Source: Oleisolibacter albus
GTDB lineage: Bacteria; Pseudomonadota; Alphaproteobacteria; Azospirillales; Azospirillaceae
NCBI RefSeq assembly: GCF_003336875.1
Contig: NZ_QGNJ01000001.1
Span: 558,001 to 622,000, forward strand
DNA: 64,000 bases
Reading direction: 5' to 3'
Shown piece by piece: positions 9,151-16,602 of the stretch (position 1 is the stretch's first letter; every line of letters begins with the position of its first letter). The notes under the pieces were generated by a model. That model searched no databases, had not been told where the DNA came from, and saw only the letters and a list, made by a program, of their open reading frames with translations. The position numbers and the translations under genes are program-made.

Positions 9151-10200
9151 TCAGGGGCCCGGCCCCCGGCCCGTCAGCCGGTCCCACAGCCGGCCGACAC
9201 GGCCCTTGTGCATGCGGATCTCGTACAGGGCCAGCATGCCGCCGGCCACGAACAGCGGCAGAACATAATAGACCACGCGGAAGGCCAGCAGGGCGCCCAG
9301 CACGCCGCCGGCCGACCCCTGGGCCGACAGGCCCAGCAGCATGATGGTCTCGAACACGCCGATGCCGCCGGGCACATGGCTGAGGATGCCCAGCGACAGG
9401 GCGGCGCAATAGATGCCGATGAACTCGAAGAAGCTGGCCCCGTGGTTCTGCGGCAGCAGCAGCCAGAGGGCACTGCCGGAGATCAGGATCTCCACCGAGG
9501 CGATGATGATCTGGGCCAGGACGATGCGGCCGGAGGGGGTCTGGAACGACCAGCGCCACAGCTTCACCGGGCGGTGGGTGATGGCGGTCAGCAGGCAGAC
9601 GAGGCTGAGACCGGCCAGCGTGGCCCCGGCCACCAGCTGCACCAGCGTGTCCGGCAGCGCCAGCACCGCCGCCACCGGATGCGGCCCCAGCAGCACGCCG
9701 ATGGAACCGGTGAAGCCGATGCCCAGGGTGAAGGTGGTGGTGGAGAACACTACCACCTTGGCGATGTCCGCCGCCGTCAGCCCGGCTTCGGTATAGATGC
9801 GGAACCGCACGCCGGCACCGCTGATGACGGCAAACCCGACATTGTTGGAGATGGCATAGCCGGCGAAGCTGGCCAGGGCCGTGGTGGGATAGGGAACCCG
9901 GATCTTGAGATAGCGCAGGGCCGACACGTCGTAGAGCGTCAGCACCACATAGCCCAACGCCGTCAGGCCCAGCGCCTCCAGCACCTTATAGAGGGGCAGC
10001 GCGTCCAGATAGGCCCAGACATCACCGAAATCCACCTCCTGCATGATGTGGTTGACGGCGACAGCCAGCAGCAGCACCAGGAACAGCACGGTTCCCAGAC
10101 TCGACCAGGTGCGCAGACGGGGGGACTTCCCCTCCGGCCCGGCCTCCGGCGGTGGGCAGGACTCGGGAGGCGTGGGCAGGGAATCAAGAGGGGAATGCAT
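9151..10200 (-). CDS. YbhN/MprF-type flippase-like membrane protein
   Basis: A 349-residue multi-pass protein of the UPF0104/LPG-synthase transmembrane family, the group that includes the flippase part of MprF and the YbhN proteins. The signature LSHVPGGIGVFETIML is present near residue 280, as is the ISNNVGFAVISGAGVRFRIY region, and about eight hydrophobic helices can be counted. It has no LPG synthase catalytic domain. The ATG at 10200 starts just before a Pro-rich cytoplasmic lead (SPLDSLPTPPESCPPPEAGP); upstream codons lack hydrophobic or family character. The transported lipid is unknown. Confidence 0.85.
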   Translation of the reverse strand: MHSPLDSLPTPPESCPPPEAGPEGKSPRLRTWSSLGTVLFLVLLLAVAVNHIMQEVDFGDVWAYLDALPLYKVLEALGLTALGYVVLTLYDVSALRYLKIRVPYPTTALASFAGYAISNNVGFAVISGAGVRFRIYTEAGLTAADIAKVVVFSTTTFTLGIGFTGSIGVLLGPHPVAAVLALPDTLVQLVAGATLAGLSLVCLLTAITHRPVKLWRWSFQTPSGRIVLAQIIIASVEILISGSALWLLLPQNHGASFFEFIGIYCAALSLGILSHVPGGIGVFETIMLLGLSAQGSAGGVLGALLAFRVVYYVLPLFVAGGMLALYEIRMHKGRVGRLWDRLTGRGPGP

Positions 10201-10304
10201 GGACCGTTCGGCACTCGAAGGGCGCGGACGCCCGGCCCGCGCACCCTGCCATCGTTCCCCGGACTTGAAAACCCCGCATGTGACGGCCCGCCCGCTCCGG
10301 CCGG

Positions 10305-10324
10305 TCGGCGGATACGTCCGCCGA
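10305..10324. repeat. Perfect 8-bp hairpin in the ybhN-nrdJ gap
   Basis: TCGGCGGA (10305-10312) and TCCGCCGA (10317-10324) around a TACG tetraloop, within the 450-bp divergent region between the YbhN-type gene and nrdJ. No T-tract follows, so it is not a normal terminator. The rest of this gap was checked for a cobalamin riboswitch and for NrdR boxes and neither was recognised. Confidence 0.5.
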
Positions 10325-10650
10325 TGACGGCTCCAGCGACCGGCGCCGAAGATTCCGCTTCCCCGGTTTTGCGGCCCCCGACCCCGGCGGCGGGGAGCAA
10401 CCGCTGGACCCGGCGTGACTCCTGCCGCGACTCGGACCGCGGGCACCTACTAGCCCTCGTATGTCGGAAGGATGCGACAACAAAATCTCGTTGCTGCCCG
10501 TAACGCGGTGGCCTAGCCTCTGTTCTCCACAGCATCTAGGGAGGCAGGCATTGCCCCCGCCATCGGCGGGTGCGCCGGACTGCCCCCTCGGCCGTTGTCC
10601 CGGCGCTCTGCCGGCACGGCCGCCAGATTCCAGGCCATGCAGAGGGGACC

Positions 10651-13600
10651 ATGCGGATCGAGCGCCGTTTCACGACCGAGGGTCAGGACGCCTACAGCGG
10701 GATCGCCTTCCGGACCACGTCCAGCGAGATCCGCAATCCCGATGGGTCCGTGGTGTTCCAGGCCAAGGATGTGGAGGTGCCCGCCGACTGGTCGCAGGTG
10801 GCCTGCGATATCCTGGCCCAGAAATACTTCCGCAAGGCCGGCGTGCCCGCCGTGCTGACGCCGGTGGAAGAGAATACGGTCCCCTCCTTCCTCTGGCGCC
10901 ATGTGGCGGACGAGGCGGCGCTGGCCGCCCTGCCCGCGGAACAGCGTTACGGCGCCGAGACCTCGGCCCGGCAGGTGTTCGACCGGCTGGCCGGGACCTG
11001 GGCCTATTGGGGCTGGAAGGGTGGCTATTTCGACCGCGAGTCGGACGCCCGCGCCTATTACGACGAGCTGCGCTTCATGCTGGCCCGCCAGATGGCGGCG
11101 CCGAACAGCCCGCAATGGTTCAACACCGGCATCCACTGGGCCTATGGCATCGACGGCCCCAGCCAGGGCCATTTCTATGTGGACTTCAAGACCGGCACGC
11201 TGGTGAAGTCCGACTCGGCCTATGAACATCCCCAGCCCCATGCCTGCTTCATCCAGTCCGTCAGCGACGATCTGGTCAATGAGGGCGGGATCATGGATCT
11301 GTGGGTGCGCGAGGCGCGCCTGTTCAAGTACGGCTCCGGCACCGGAACCAACTTCTCCCGCCTGCGCGGCGAGGGCGAGAAGCTATCCGGCGGCGGCAAG
11401 TCCTCCGGCCTGATGTCGTTCCTGAAGATCGGCGACCGCGCCGCCGGCGCCATCAAGTCCGGTGGCACCACCCGCCGCGCCGCCAAGATGGTGACGGTCG
11501 ATCTCGACCACCCCGATATCGAGGCCTATATCGACTGGAAGGTGACCGAGGAACAGAAGGTCGCCGCCCTGGTCACCGGCTCGAAGACGGTGCGCAAGCA
11601 TCTGGGCCAGATCATCGCCGCCTGTACCGAGGGCTTCGGTCCCGACGCCGACCGGCTGGACCCGGCCAAGAACCGCGCCCTGAAGCGCGCCATCCTGGCC
11701 GCCCGCAAGGCCATGGTGCCGGAGAATTATGTCCAGCGCGCCATCCAGCTGGCCGGCCAGGGCTATACCGAGTTCGACGTCAGGGTCTTCGACACCGACT
11801 GGGATTCGGAAGCCTATCTGACCGTCTCCGGCCAGAACTCCAACAATTCCGTGCGCGTGCCCGACGCCTTCCTGAAGGCCGTGGAGCAGGATGGCGACTG
11901 GCCCCTGATCCGCCGCACCGACGGCAAGGTGTACAAGACACTGAAGGCCCGCGCCCTGTGGGACAAGATCGCCTATGCCGCCTGGCAGTCGGCCGATCCC
12001 GGCGTGCAGTTCGACACGACCGTCAATGACTGGCACACCTGCCCGGCCTCCGGCCGCATCAACGCCAGCAACCCGTGCTCGGAATACATGTTCCTGGACG
12101 ACACGGCCTGCAATCTGGCGTCCCTGAACCTCATGGAGTTCCGCCGCGCCGACGGCAGCGTCGACACCGAGGCCTTCGAGCATGCCTGCCGCCTGTGGAC
12201 GGTGGTGCTGGAGGTCAGCGTGCTGATGGCGCAGTTCCCCTCGCGGGAGATCGCGCAGCTCTCCTACCAGTACCGCACGCTGGGCCTGGGCTTCGCCAAT
12301 ATCGGCGGTCTGCTGATGGCGGCGGGCATCCCCTATGACAGCGACACGGGCCGTTCCATCTGTGGCGCCATCAGCGCCATCATGACCGGTGTCGCCTATG
12401 CCACCTCGGCCGAGATGGCGGAGGAGCTGGGGCCGTTCCCCGGCTTCGCTCCCAACCGCGAGCCCATGCTGCGGGTCATCCGCAACCACCGCCGCGCCGC
12501 CTATGGCGAAACCGCGGGCTACGAGGCCCTGTCGGTGACCCCGGTGGCCCTGAAGGCAGCCGACTGCCCCGATCCGGCCCTGATCGCTGCGGCCCGCCGG
12601 GCCTGGGACCGGGCCTTGAGCCTGGGCGAGCAGCACGGCTTCCGCAACGCCCAGGCCACCGTGGTCGCCCCCACCGGCACCATCGGCCTGGTCATGGATT
12701 GCGACACCACCGGCATCGAGCCGGACTTCGCCCTGGTGAAGTTCAAGAAGCTGGCCGGCGGCGGCTATTTCAAGATCATCAACCGCGTTGTGCCGGAGGC
12801 GCTGAGCCGCCTGGGCTACAGCGACGCGCAGATCGCCCGCATCGAGCGCTATGCCGTGGGCCACGGCACCCTGGCCGGCGCGCCGGGCGTCAACCATGAC
12901 AGCCTGCGGGCCAAGGGCTTCGGCGACGCGCAGATCACCGCCCTGGAGGCCGGCCTCGCCAGCGCCTTCGATATCAAGTTCGCCTTCAACAAATGGACGC
13001 TGGGCGAGTCGTTCTGCACCGGGACGCTGGGCGTCCCCGCCCCGATGCTGGACGATTACAGCTTCGACCTGCTGGCCTTCCTGGGCTTCAGCAAGGCCGA
13101 GATCGAGGCCGCCAACACCCATGTCTGCGGCGCCATGACCCTTGAGGGCGCGCCGGGCCTGAAGGACGAACATCTGCCGGTGTTCGACTGCGCCAGCCCC
13201 TGCGGCAAGACCGGCAAGCGCTACCTTTCCACCGAGGCGCATATCCGCATGATGGCGGCGGCGCAGCCCTTCATCTCCGGCGCCATCTCCAAGACCATCA
13301 ACATGCCCAACCATGCCAGCGTCGAGGCGTGCAAGGACGCCTATCTGCTGTCCTGGAAGCTGGGCACCAAGGCCAACGCCCTCTACCGTGACGGGTCCAA
13401 GCTGTCCCAGCCCCTCAACGCCCAGGTTCTGGAGGAGGACGAGGAGGAGCTGACCGACGAGGAGGCGACAGCGCTGGAGCGCATCATCGAGGCCCCGGCC
13501 GCCGCCCGCGCCGTGCAGGTGACCGAGCGCATCGTCGAGCGCGTGGTCGAGAAGGTGGTGCGCAGCCACGAGCGCGAGAAGCTGCCGCACCGGCGCAAGG

Positions 13601-14436
13601 GCTATACGCAGAAGGCCTCGGTCGGCGGTCACAAGGTCTATCTGCGCACCGGCGAGTATGAGGATGGCCGCATCGGCGAGATCTTCATCGACATGCACAA
13701 GGAAGGCGCCGCCTTCCGCTCGATGATGAACAACTTCGCCATCGCCGTGTCGCTGGGCCTGCAGTACGGCGTGCCGCTGGAGGAGTATGTGGAGGCCTTC
13801 ACCTTCACCCGCTTCGAGCCCAGCGGCATGGTCCAGGGCAACGACGCCATCAAGATGGCGACCTCGATCCTGGACTATGTGTTCCGCGAACTGGCCATCT
13901 CCTATCTCGGCCGCACCGACCTGGCCCACGCCACGCCGGACGACATGGTGCCCGACGCCATGGGCCGGGGCGAGCACCAGGCCGCCATCTCCAGCCAGCA
14001 GCAGCTGCCCGAGATGGCCATGCAGGTCAGCCAGGAAACGCTGGCCGCCGTGGCCCGCATCGCCTCCACCGGCTATGTCCGCTCCAACCTGCGGGTGCTG
14101 CCGGGCGGCCAGTCCACCAGCAGCGGGGCCAGCAGCGGGGCCAGCCGCAGCGCGGCCGGCGGCGTGCAGACCACGACGACGACGGCCTTCGCCGCCACCG
14201 GCACCGACCATGGCGTCGCCTTCGCCGCCGGGGCCGCCACCACGGTGACGACGCAGGGCGGCGGCGGGCATCACCGCCACGACCACCGGGCCGGCCAGCG
14301 GATGGACAAGATCCGCGAGGCGCGGGCCAAGGGCTATGAGGGCGACCCCTGCCCCGAATGCCAGAACATGACCCTGGTCCGCAACGGCACCTGCCTGAAG
14401 TGCGACACCTGCGGGTCGACGACAGGCTGCAGTTGA
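10651..14436 (+). CDS. nrdJ: Vitamin B12-dependent (class II) ribonucleoside-diphosphate reductase
   Basis: Reduces ribonucleotides to deoxyribonucleotides using adenosylcobalamin to make the catalytic thiyl radical, so no oxygen-dependent beta subunit is needed. The product is 1261 residues. Active-site residues that match the RNR fold are Cys199 (HACFIQSV), Asn474/Cys476/Glu478 (NPCSE) and Cys487 ([10 protein letters not shown]). A C-terminal extension has the conserved [20 protein letters not shown] block and ends in a Cys-rich tail with [12 protein letters not shown] and TGCS, which in this family shuttles electrons and binds zinc. The ATG at 10651 follows AGAGGGGACC, a good ribosome-binding site. 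A low-complexity Ser/Gly/Thr/His linker (about 14110-14290) precedes the Cys-rich tail. The last 173 bp of the gene is copied twice downstream. Confidence 0.97.
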   Translation: MRIERRFTTEGQDAYSGIAFRTTSSEIRNPDGSVVFQAKDVEVPADWSQVACDILAQKYFRKAGVPAVLTPVEENTVPSFLWRHVADEAALAALPAEQRYGAETSARQVFDRLAGTWAYWGWKGGYFDRESDARAYYDELRFMLARQMAAPNSPQWFNTGIHWAYGIDGPSQGHFYVDFKTGTLVKSDSAYEHPQPHACFIQSVSDDLVNEGGIMDLWVREARLFKYGSGTGTNFSRLRGEGEKLSGGGKSSGLMSFLKIGDRAAGAIKSGGTTRRAAKMVTVDLDHPDIEAYIDWKVTEEQKVAALVTGSKTVRKHLGQIIAACTEGFGPDADRLDPAKNRALKRAILAARKAMVPENYVQRAIQLAGQGYTEFDVRVFDTDWDSEAYLTVSGQNSNNSVRVPDAFLKAVEQDGDWPLIRRTDGKVYKTLKARALWDKIAYAAWQSADPGVQFDTTVNDWHTCPASGRINASNPCSEYMFLDDTACNLASLNLMEFRRADGSVDTEAFEHACRLWTVVLEVSVLMAQFPSREIAQLSYQYRTLGLGFANIGGLLMAAGIPYDSDTGRSICGAISAIMTGVAYATSAEMAEELGPFPGFAPNREPMLRVIRNHRRAAYGETAGYEALSVTPVALKAADCPDPALIAAARRAWDRALSLGEQHGFRNAQATVVAPTGTIGLVMDCDTTGIEPDFALVKFKKLAGGGYFKIINRVVPEALSRLGYSDAQIARIERYAVGHGTLAGAPGVNHDSLRAKGFGDAQITALEAGLASAFDIKFAFNKWTLGESFCTGTLGVPAPMLDDYSFDLLAFLGFSKAEIEAANTHVCGAMTLEGAPGLKDEHLPVFDCASPCGKTGKRYLSTEAHIRMMAAAQPFISGAISKTINMPNHASVEACKDAYLLSWKLGTKANALYRDGSKLSQPLNAQVLEEDEEELTDEEATALERIIEAPAAARAVQVTERIVERVVEKVVRSHEREKLPHRRKGYTQKASVGGHKVYLRTGEYEDGRIGEIFIDMHKEGAAFRSMMNNFAIAVSLGLQYGVPLEEYVEAFTFTRFEPSGMVQGNDAIKMATSILDYVFRELAISYLGRTDLAHATPDDMVPDAMGRGEHQAAISSQQQLPEMAMQVSQETLAAVARIASTGYVRSNLRVLPGGQSTSSGASSGASRSAAGGVQTTTTTAFAATGTDHGVAFAAGAATTVTTQGGGGHHRHDHRAGQRMDKIREARAKGYEGDPCPECQNMTLVRNGTCLKCDTCGSTTGCS

Positions 14437-14450
14437 GGAGGGCTGCCGCA

Positions 14451-14551
14451 GCGCAGCAATACACCTTTGTGGGTAGCTCTCCTTCCTGTATCGTCCGTTC
14501 AGCCGGCTCGAACAGGGCGCTCTTTTCCACAAGTCATGAGGACGATCCCCG
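14451..14551 (+). promoter_or_regulatory. Conserved 101-nt upstream block of precursor gene 1
   Basis: The same 101-nt block, without any insertion or deletion, lies immediately before each of the four small genes (also 14766-14866, 15480-15580, 16193-16293). Shared elements are CGCAG-AATA-CCTTT, then a pyrimidine stretch, GTATCGTC and a GAGGA ribosome-binding site ten bases before the ATG. TTTGTG and TATCGT are 17 bases apart in this copy and could be weak -35/-10 hexamers. That this is a promoter is inferred from position and conservation. This copy is the most divergent. Confidence 0.5.
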
Positions 14552-14707
14552 ATGGTTTATGAATCCAGCGACGCGATGGTGGAAGCCGCCACGGAAACCG
14601 TGTCCCCGGCACGCCGGGACTGGCGTATGCCAGTCCTGCGCATCGTTGACATCAGCGAAACCGCCGCCAACCCCGGCTCCGGTCCGGACGGGGGTCTGGC
14701 CAGCTGA
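14552..14707 (+). CDS. Lasso-peptide-like precursor 1
   Basis: A 51-residue product. Residues 1-38 form a leader-like part resembling the three following genes. It carries Trp24, Pro27, Leu29, Asp33, Ile34, Ser35 and Thr37, which matches the W-x2-P-x-L-x3-D-[IV]-S-x-T motif of paeninodin-type lasso leaders, with Thr at the second-last leader position. The predicted core is ANPGSGPDGGLAS: Asp at position 8 could close an 8-residue ring with the core N-terminus, and the last residue is Ser. The leader differs from copies 2-4 at several positions (Tyr3, Ala8, Thr14, Arg22, Met26, Ile31). GAGGA lies ten bases before the ATG. The class assignment is inferred from motifs; no lasso processing gene is in the window. 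Confidence 0.7.
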   Translation: MVYESSDAMVEAATETVSPARRDWRMPVLRIVDISETAANPGSGPDGGLAS

Positions 14708-14765
14708 TCGCCCTCTCGCGGTAATGCTGCTGCGATCCGGCTTCCCGGCGGGATTCTCTTCACCA

Positions 14766-14866
14766 GCGCAGAAATATGCCTTTTGGGTGTACCTCTTTTT
14801 GCCGTATCGTCCGTCCTGCCGCTTCAACACGGCACGCTTTTCGACGCGACATGAGGACGACCCCCG
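14766..14866 (+). promoter_or_regulatory. Conserved 101-nt upstream block of precursor gene 2
   Basis: Second copy of the block described at 14451. It differs from the copies before genes 3 and 4 at only a handful of positions, and shares with them an additional GGATTCTCTTCACC just upstream. TTTTGG and TATCGT are 18 bases apart. Confidence 0.5.
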
Positions 14867-15022
14867 ATGGTTGATGAATCCAGCGACGTGATGGTGGAAG
14901 CCGCCGCAGAAACCGTGTCCCCGGCACGCCCGGACTGGCGCGCACCGGTCCTGCGCACCGTTGACATCAGCGAAACCGCCATAGGTCCGGACCCTGCCTT
15001 GGATGCTTTGGTTACGAGCTGA
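14867..15022 (+). CDS. Lasso-peptide-like precursor 2
   Basis: A 51-residue product with the standard leader of the array: MVDESSDVMVEAAAE at the start, then the motif residues Trp24, Pro27, Leu29, Asp33, Ile34, Ser35 and Thr37. The predicted core is IGPDPALDALVTS, with Asp8 and C-terminal Ser. The first 114 coding bases are identical to those of copy 3, and the DNA after the shared AGCTGA end (CCGGTTCAG) is also the same as in copy 3. Copies 2 and 3 therefore differ essentially only in the core, at 14 of 36 bases between the invariant leader and the final AGC. Ile as first core residue would be unusual for a lasso peptide. Confidence 0.75.
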   Translation: MVDESSDVMVEAAAETVSPARPDWRAPVLRTVDISETAIGPDPALDALVTS

Positions 15023-15093
15023 CCGGTTCAGTACCCGGCCGCTGAACGATGGTCCAGCATCAGGGATAGGGATATGGTGCAGCGGTGGGGCCT

Positions 15094-15266
15094 GGGCATC
15101 ACCGCCACGACCACCGGGCCGGCCAGCGGATGGACAAGATCCGCGAGGCGCGGGCCAAGGGCTATGAGGGCGACCCCTGCCCCGAATGCCAGACCATGAC
15201 CCTGGTCCGCAACGGCACCTGCCTGAAGTGCGGCACCTGCGGGTCGACGACAGGCTGCAGTTGAGG
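15094..15266 (+). pseudogene. Duplicated 3' end of nrdJ, copy 1
   Basis: Copy of nrdJ 14266-14438, encoding the C-terminal His-rich and Cys-rich tail ([18 protein letters not shown] through CGSTTGCS). Relative to the parent it has two amino-acid changes: Asn to Thr in CPECQNM and Asp to Gly in CLKCDTCG. The frame lacks the catalytic domain. The in-frame ATG at 15047 is followed by a TAG seven codons later, so only a GTG inside the fragment could start translation. All Cys codons are intact. Confidence 0.9.
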
Positions 15267-15302
15267 CAGCAGTTCGCTGAACCGCTATAGGGTTGGGGAT
15301 CC

Positions 15303-15387
15303 GTCGGGCGGCGCTGAGCGCAGCGAAGCCCGACAAAACACGGCCGGGGATCCATGTCGTCGGGGTGCGGCGTCGCCTGACCCCGAC
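15303..15387. repeat. REP-like palindrome doublet, copy 1
   Basis: Two stem-loops in tandem. The first pairs GTCGGGC (15303-15309) with GCCCGAC (15328-15334), with a second CGCTG/CAGCG stem inside and an AGCG loop. The second pairs GTCGGGGT (15359-15366) with ACCCCGAC (15380-15387) around a 13-nt loop. The first hairpin is flanked by direct repeats of GGGGATCC (15295-15302 and 15346-15353). The layout resembles REP/REPIN elements. They could end transcription or protect mRNA between the nrdJ fragment and the next precursor gene. Confidence 0.65.
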
Positions 15388-15479
15388 CTATGGTGTCTGC
15401 GCTCCGGCTTTCCGGCGGGGTCCCCGTCAGGACGCCGGGCCGCGGCGAAGCGACAGTCCGACCGGGATTCTCTTCACCA

Positions 15480-15580
15480 ACGCAGAAATATGCCTTTTGG
15501 AGGTATCTCTTTTTGCCGTATCGTCTGTCCTGCCGTTTCAACACGGCACGCTTTTCGACGCGACATGAGGACGATCCCCG
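15480..15580 (+). promoter_or_regulatory. Conserved 101-nt upstream block of precursor gene 3
   Basis: Third copy of the block described at 14451, identical to the one at 16193-16293. It contains the same spaced TTTTGG and TATCGT elements and the GAGGA ribosome-binding site. Confidence 0.5.
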
Positions 15581-15736
15581 ATGGTTGATGAATCCAGCGA
15601 CGTGATGGTGGAAGCCGCCGCAGAAACCGTGTCCCCGGCACGCCCGGACTGGCGCGCACCGGTCCTGCGCACCGTTGACATCAGCGAAACCGCCGATGGT
15701 CTGAACCCTGCCCCGGATAATGGTATTATGAGCTGA
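15581..15736 (+). CDS. Lasso-peptide-like precursor 3
   Basis: A 51-residue product with a leader identical in amino acids to copies 2 and 4. The predicted core is DGLNPAPDNGIMS, with Asp8 and C-terminal Ser. The leader codons match copy 2 at every base. The downstream flank matches copy 2, while the upstream flank matches copy 4. Core residue 1 is Asp, which would be atypical for a known lasso peptide and is a caution against a firm class assignment. Confidence 0.75.
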   Translation: MVDESSDVMVEAAAETVSPARPDWRAPVLRTVDISETADGLNPAPDNGIMS

Positions 15737-15806
15737 CCGGTTCAGTACCCGGCCGCGAACGATGGTCCAGCATCAGGGAGAGGGGTATGGTGCAGCGGTG
15801 GGGCCT

Positions 15807-15979
15807 GGGCATCACCGCCACGACCACCGGGCCGGCCAGCGGATGGACAAGATCCGCGAGGCGCGGGCCAAGGGCTATGAGGGCGACCCCTGCCCCAAAT
15901 GCCAGACCATGACCCTGGTCCGCAACGGCACCTGCCTGAAGTGCGGCACCTGCGGGTCGACGACAGGCTGCAGTTGAGG
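15807..15979 (+). pseudogene. Duplicated 3' end of nrdJ, copy 2
   Basis: Second copy of the nrdJ tail, now with CPKCQTM (Glu to Lys in addition to the changes of copy 1). In this unit the upstream frame is open from an ATG at 15762 because the TAG of unit 1 is altered, giving a possible 71-residue Cys/His-rich protein (MVQHQGEGYGAAVGPG then the nrdJ tail). A stand-alone zinc-ribbon product is possible but there is no evidence that it is made, and a hitch-hiking fragment is the simpler reading. Confidence 0.85.
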
Positions 15980-16015
15980 CAGCAGTTCGCTGAACCGCTA
16001 TAGGGTTGGGGATCC

Positions 16016-16100
16016 GTCGGGCGGCGCTGAGCGCAGCGAAGCCCGACAAAACACGGCCGGGGATCCATGTCGTCGGGGTGCGGCGTCGCCTGACCCCGAC
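16016..16100. repeat. REP-like palindrome doublet, copy 2
   Basis: Exact copy, shifted by 713 bp, of the double stem-loop at 15303-15387: stems 16016-16022/16041-16047 and 16072-16079/16093-16100. Confidence 0.65.
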
Positions 16101-16192
16101 CTATGGTGTCTGCGCTCCGGCTTTCCGGCGGGGTCCCCGTCAGGACGCCGGGCCGCGGCGAAGCGACAGTCCGACCGGGATTCTCTTCACCA

Positions 16193-16293
16193 ACGCAGAA
16201 ATATGCCTTTTGGAGGTATCTCTTTTTGCCGTATCGTCTGTCCTGCCGTTTCAACACGGCACGCTTTTCGACGCGACATGAGGACGATCCCCG
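16193..16293 (+). promoter_or_regulatory. Conserved 101-nt upstream block of precursor gene 4
   Basis: Fourth copy of the block described at 14451, identical to 15480-15580. Confidence 0.5.
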
Positions 16294-16449
16294 ATGGTTG
16301 ATGAATCCAGCGACGTGATGGTGGAAGCCGCCGCAGAAACCGTGTCCCCGGCACGCCCGGACTGGCGCGCACCGGTCCTGCGCACCGTTGACATCAGCGA
16401 AACCGCGATGCAGATGGCCACCCTCAACGACGGGTCGACTCTCAGCTGA
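16294..16449 (+). CDS. Lasso-peptide-like precursor 4
   Basis: A 51-residue product with the array leader; only the third base of the Ala38 codon differs from copies 2 and 3. The predicted core is MQMATLNDGSTLS, again with Asp8 and C-terminal Ser but otherwise unrelated to the other three. It is the last of the array. The 150 bp between it and the SGNH gene shows no further precursor, nrdJ fragment or clear terminator. Confidence 0.75.
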   Translation: MVDESSDVMVEAAAETVSPARPDWRAPVLRTVDISETAMQMATLNDGSTLS

Positions 16450-16602
16450 TCAGGCTGGCAGCCAGGCTGCTCCGGCCCGGACGGTCAGGACTGTGCGGGC
16501 CGTGTCGCCGGGAGGCGGCACACCGCATGGGGCGCGCCGATTCCACATGATCGGCATCCGGCGAAGGTTTCTATCCGGCTTCGGACAATGCGGAGCCTCT
16601 TC

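Larger units (their letters stand above)
15023..15736 (+). repeat. Tandem repeat unit 1 (714 bp) with nrdJ tail and precursor 3
   Basis: First of two head-to-tail units. Each holds a short unique lead, a copy of the nrdJ 3' end, a doublet of palindromes, the 101-nt upstream block and one precursor gene. Outside the core region I count only three substitutions and one single-base indel between this unit and 15737-16449, so the duplication is recent. The core codons are the exception and are unrelated between the two units. Confidence 0.92.
15737..16449 (+). repeat. Tandem repeat unit 2 (713 bp) with nrdJ tail and precursor 4
   Basis: Second unit of the tandem pair, directly following unit 1. 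It carries a one-base deletion near its start (GCGAAC in place of GCTGAAC), two changes before the nrdJ fragment and one within it. The repeat ends at the AGCTGA of precursor 4; the DNA after 16449 is unrelated to that after the other copies. Confidence 0.92.

Noticed and set aside
10201-10650. Possible cobalamin riboswitch or NrdR boxes before nrdJ
   Set aside because: Neither the B12-box core nor paired NrdR 16-mers could be found in the 450-bp region.
14536-14562. Short out-of-frame upstream frames starting ATGAGG before each precursor
   Set aside because: They are only seven or eight codons, and the ATGAGGA string is better explained as the ribosome-binding site of the precursor gene.
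15293-16281. Two identical 91-codon open frames (15293-15568 and 16006-16281) inside the repeat units
   Set aside because: They run through the palindromes and the conserved upstream block, have no ribosome-binding site, and are identical only because the DNA is duplicated.
14867-16449. Diversity-generating retroelement as the cause of core variation
   Set aside because: No reverse transcriptase gene or template repeat is in the window, and changes between cores are not restricted to adenines.
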